64,000 nt of DNA from Gonatopus flavifemur. Its lineage: Eukaryota > Arthropoda > Insecta > Hymenoptera > Dryinidae. Position numbers and translations under genes: made by a program. The notes below the pieces were generated by a model. The model was not told where the DNA came from and did no database searches. It saw only the letters and a list, made by a program, of their open reading frames with translations. Shown here one piece after another: positions 63,819 to 64,000 of this stretch. Positions within the stretch are counted from its first letter, which is position 1, and every line of letters begins with the position of its first letter. The stretch is from positions 3,710,001-3,774,000 of the forward strand of contig JAFFJZ010000017.1 in the NCBI GenBank assembly GCA_018340375.1. Reading direction: 5' to 3'.

Positions 63819-64000
63819 TCATGTGAGATTTCTCCAATGCACTTCAATATATTCAAAATATCGCTCTATACAACATATCAACATCAGACGCACTGATTTT
63901 ACACATTATGGTCGTGTGTACATTGTATTTCAAGATATTCGAAAGCTCTTTTTCTTTCTTTTTTGAACCCCTCTATTTGGTGAGATTTACAAGTCGACTT
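63819..64000 (-). other. Upstream hAT sequence, no clear frame
   Basis: Presumed further transposon interior; stops in all minus frames near 63820-63900, so it is either an intron or decayed coding sequence. Confidence 0.3.

Larger units (their letters stand above)
62714..64000 (-). mobile_element. hAT transposon, 3' part, running off the window
   Basis: The terminus CAGGGTGTCTACTGAATTTC, followed by CCCTGACTTTTCCAGG, is a common hAT end. About 560 bp of AT-rich 3' flank leads to the transposase C-terminus on the minus strand. The other end is outside the window, so the 8-bp duplication (candidate AACCACTC at 62706-62713) cannot be checked. Confidence 0.75.

Overview
This window looks like an AT-rich, transposon-saturated stretch of an insect (at least arthropod) nuclear genome. 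The evidence is a BEL/Pao retrotransposon, a Tc1-type transposon, hAT and piggyBac-like non-autonomous elements, tRNA-derived SINE-like copies, GT-AG spliced exons and dozens of palindromic MITE-like insertions. I find no bacterial gene organisation and no confidently recognisable ordinary host gene. Every protein-coding signal I can support belongs to, or resembles, a mobile element.

Layout. 1-2301: a RAG1/Transib-core-like protein exon with a premature in-frame stop. 2.7-3.3 kb: 121-bp tandem repeats. 3.5-9.97 kb: a LINE tail and many small inverted-repeat elements. 11.6-14.5 kb: a 2.85-kb fold-back element. 17.3-20.3 kb: a piggyBac-like element (TTAA ends) filled with 282-bp repeats in two opposing arrays. 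21.2-22.4 kb: a fold-back element carrying a tRNA-like SINE. 25.2-36.5 kb (minus strand): a two-gene transposon, tentatively CACTA/EnSpm TNP2-like, with a ten-exon upstream gene whose introns have collected many MITEs. 37.3-44.4 kb: a nearly complete BEL/Pao element (minus). 44.6-50.6 kb: nested inverted-repeat elements, including an insertion into one copy of a tandem duplication. 53.2-55.9 kb: a fold-back repeat and a dead ubiquitin-protease-like pseudogene. 58.4-61.2 kb: a Tc1-type element with DD38E catalytic spacing and about 600-bp inverted repeats. 62.7-64 kb: the end of a hAT transposon.

The most interesting signals are: (1) the RAG1-like core, with intact zinc ligands and first and last acidic positions but a Trp where the middle catalytic Asp should be; (2) a large group of palindromic elements with CCC...GGG ends flanked by 2-bp direct repeats of varying sequence (AT, GT, AA, TT, AC), for one of which an empty site exists in the same window; (3) the piggyBac-ended satellite composite; (4) a family of MITEs with GGGGATACTAGCG ends at TTAA sites that inserted back to back. 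The putative CACTA-like two-gene element could be related to group (2), but I could not find its termini.

Limits: splice sites, family names and repeat boundaries were read by eye. Family assignments rest on remembered motifs, not on searches. Small coordinate errors of 1-2 bases are possible.
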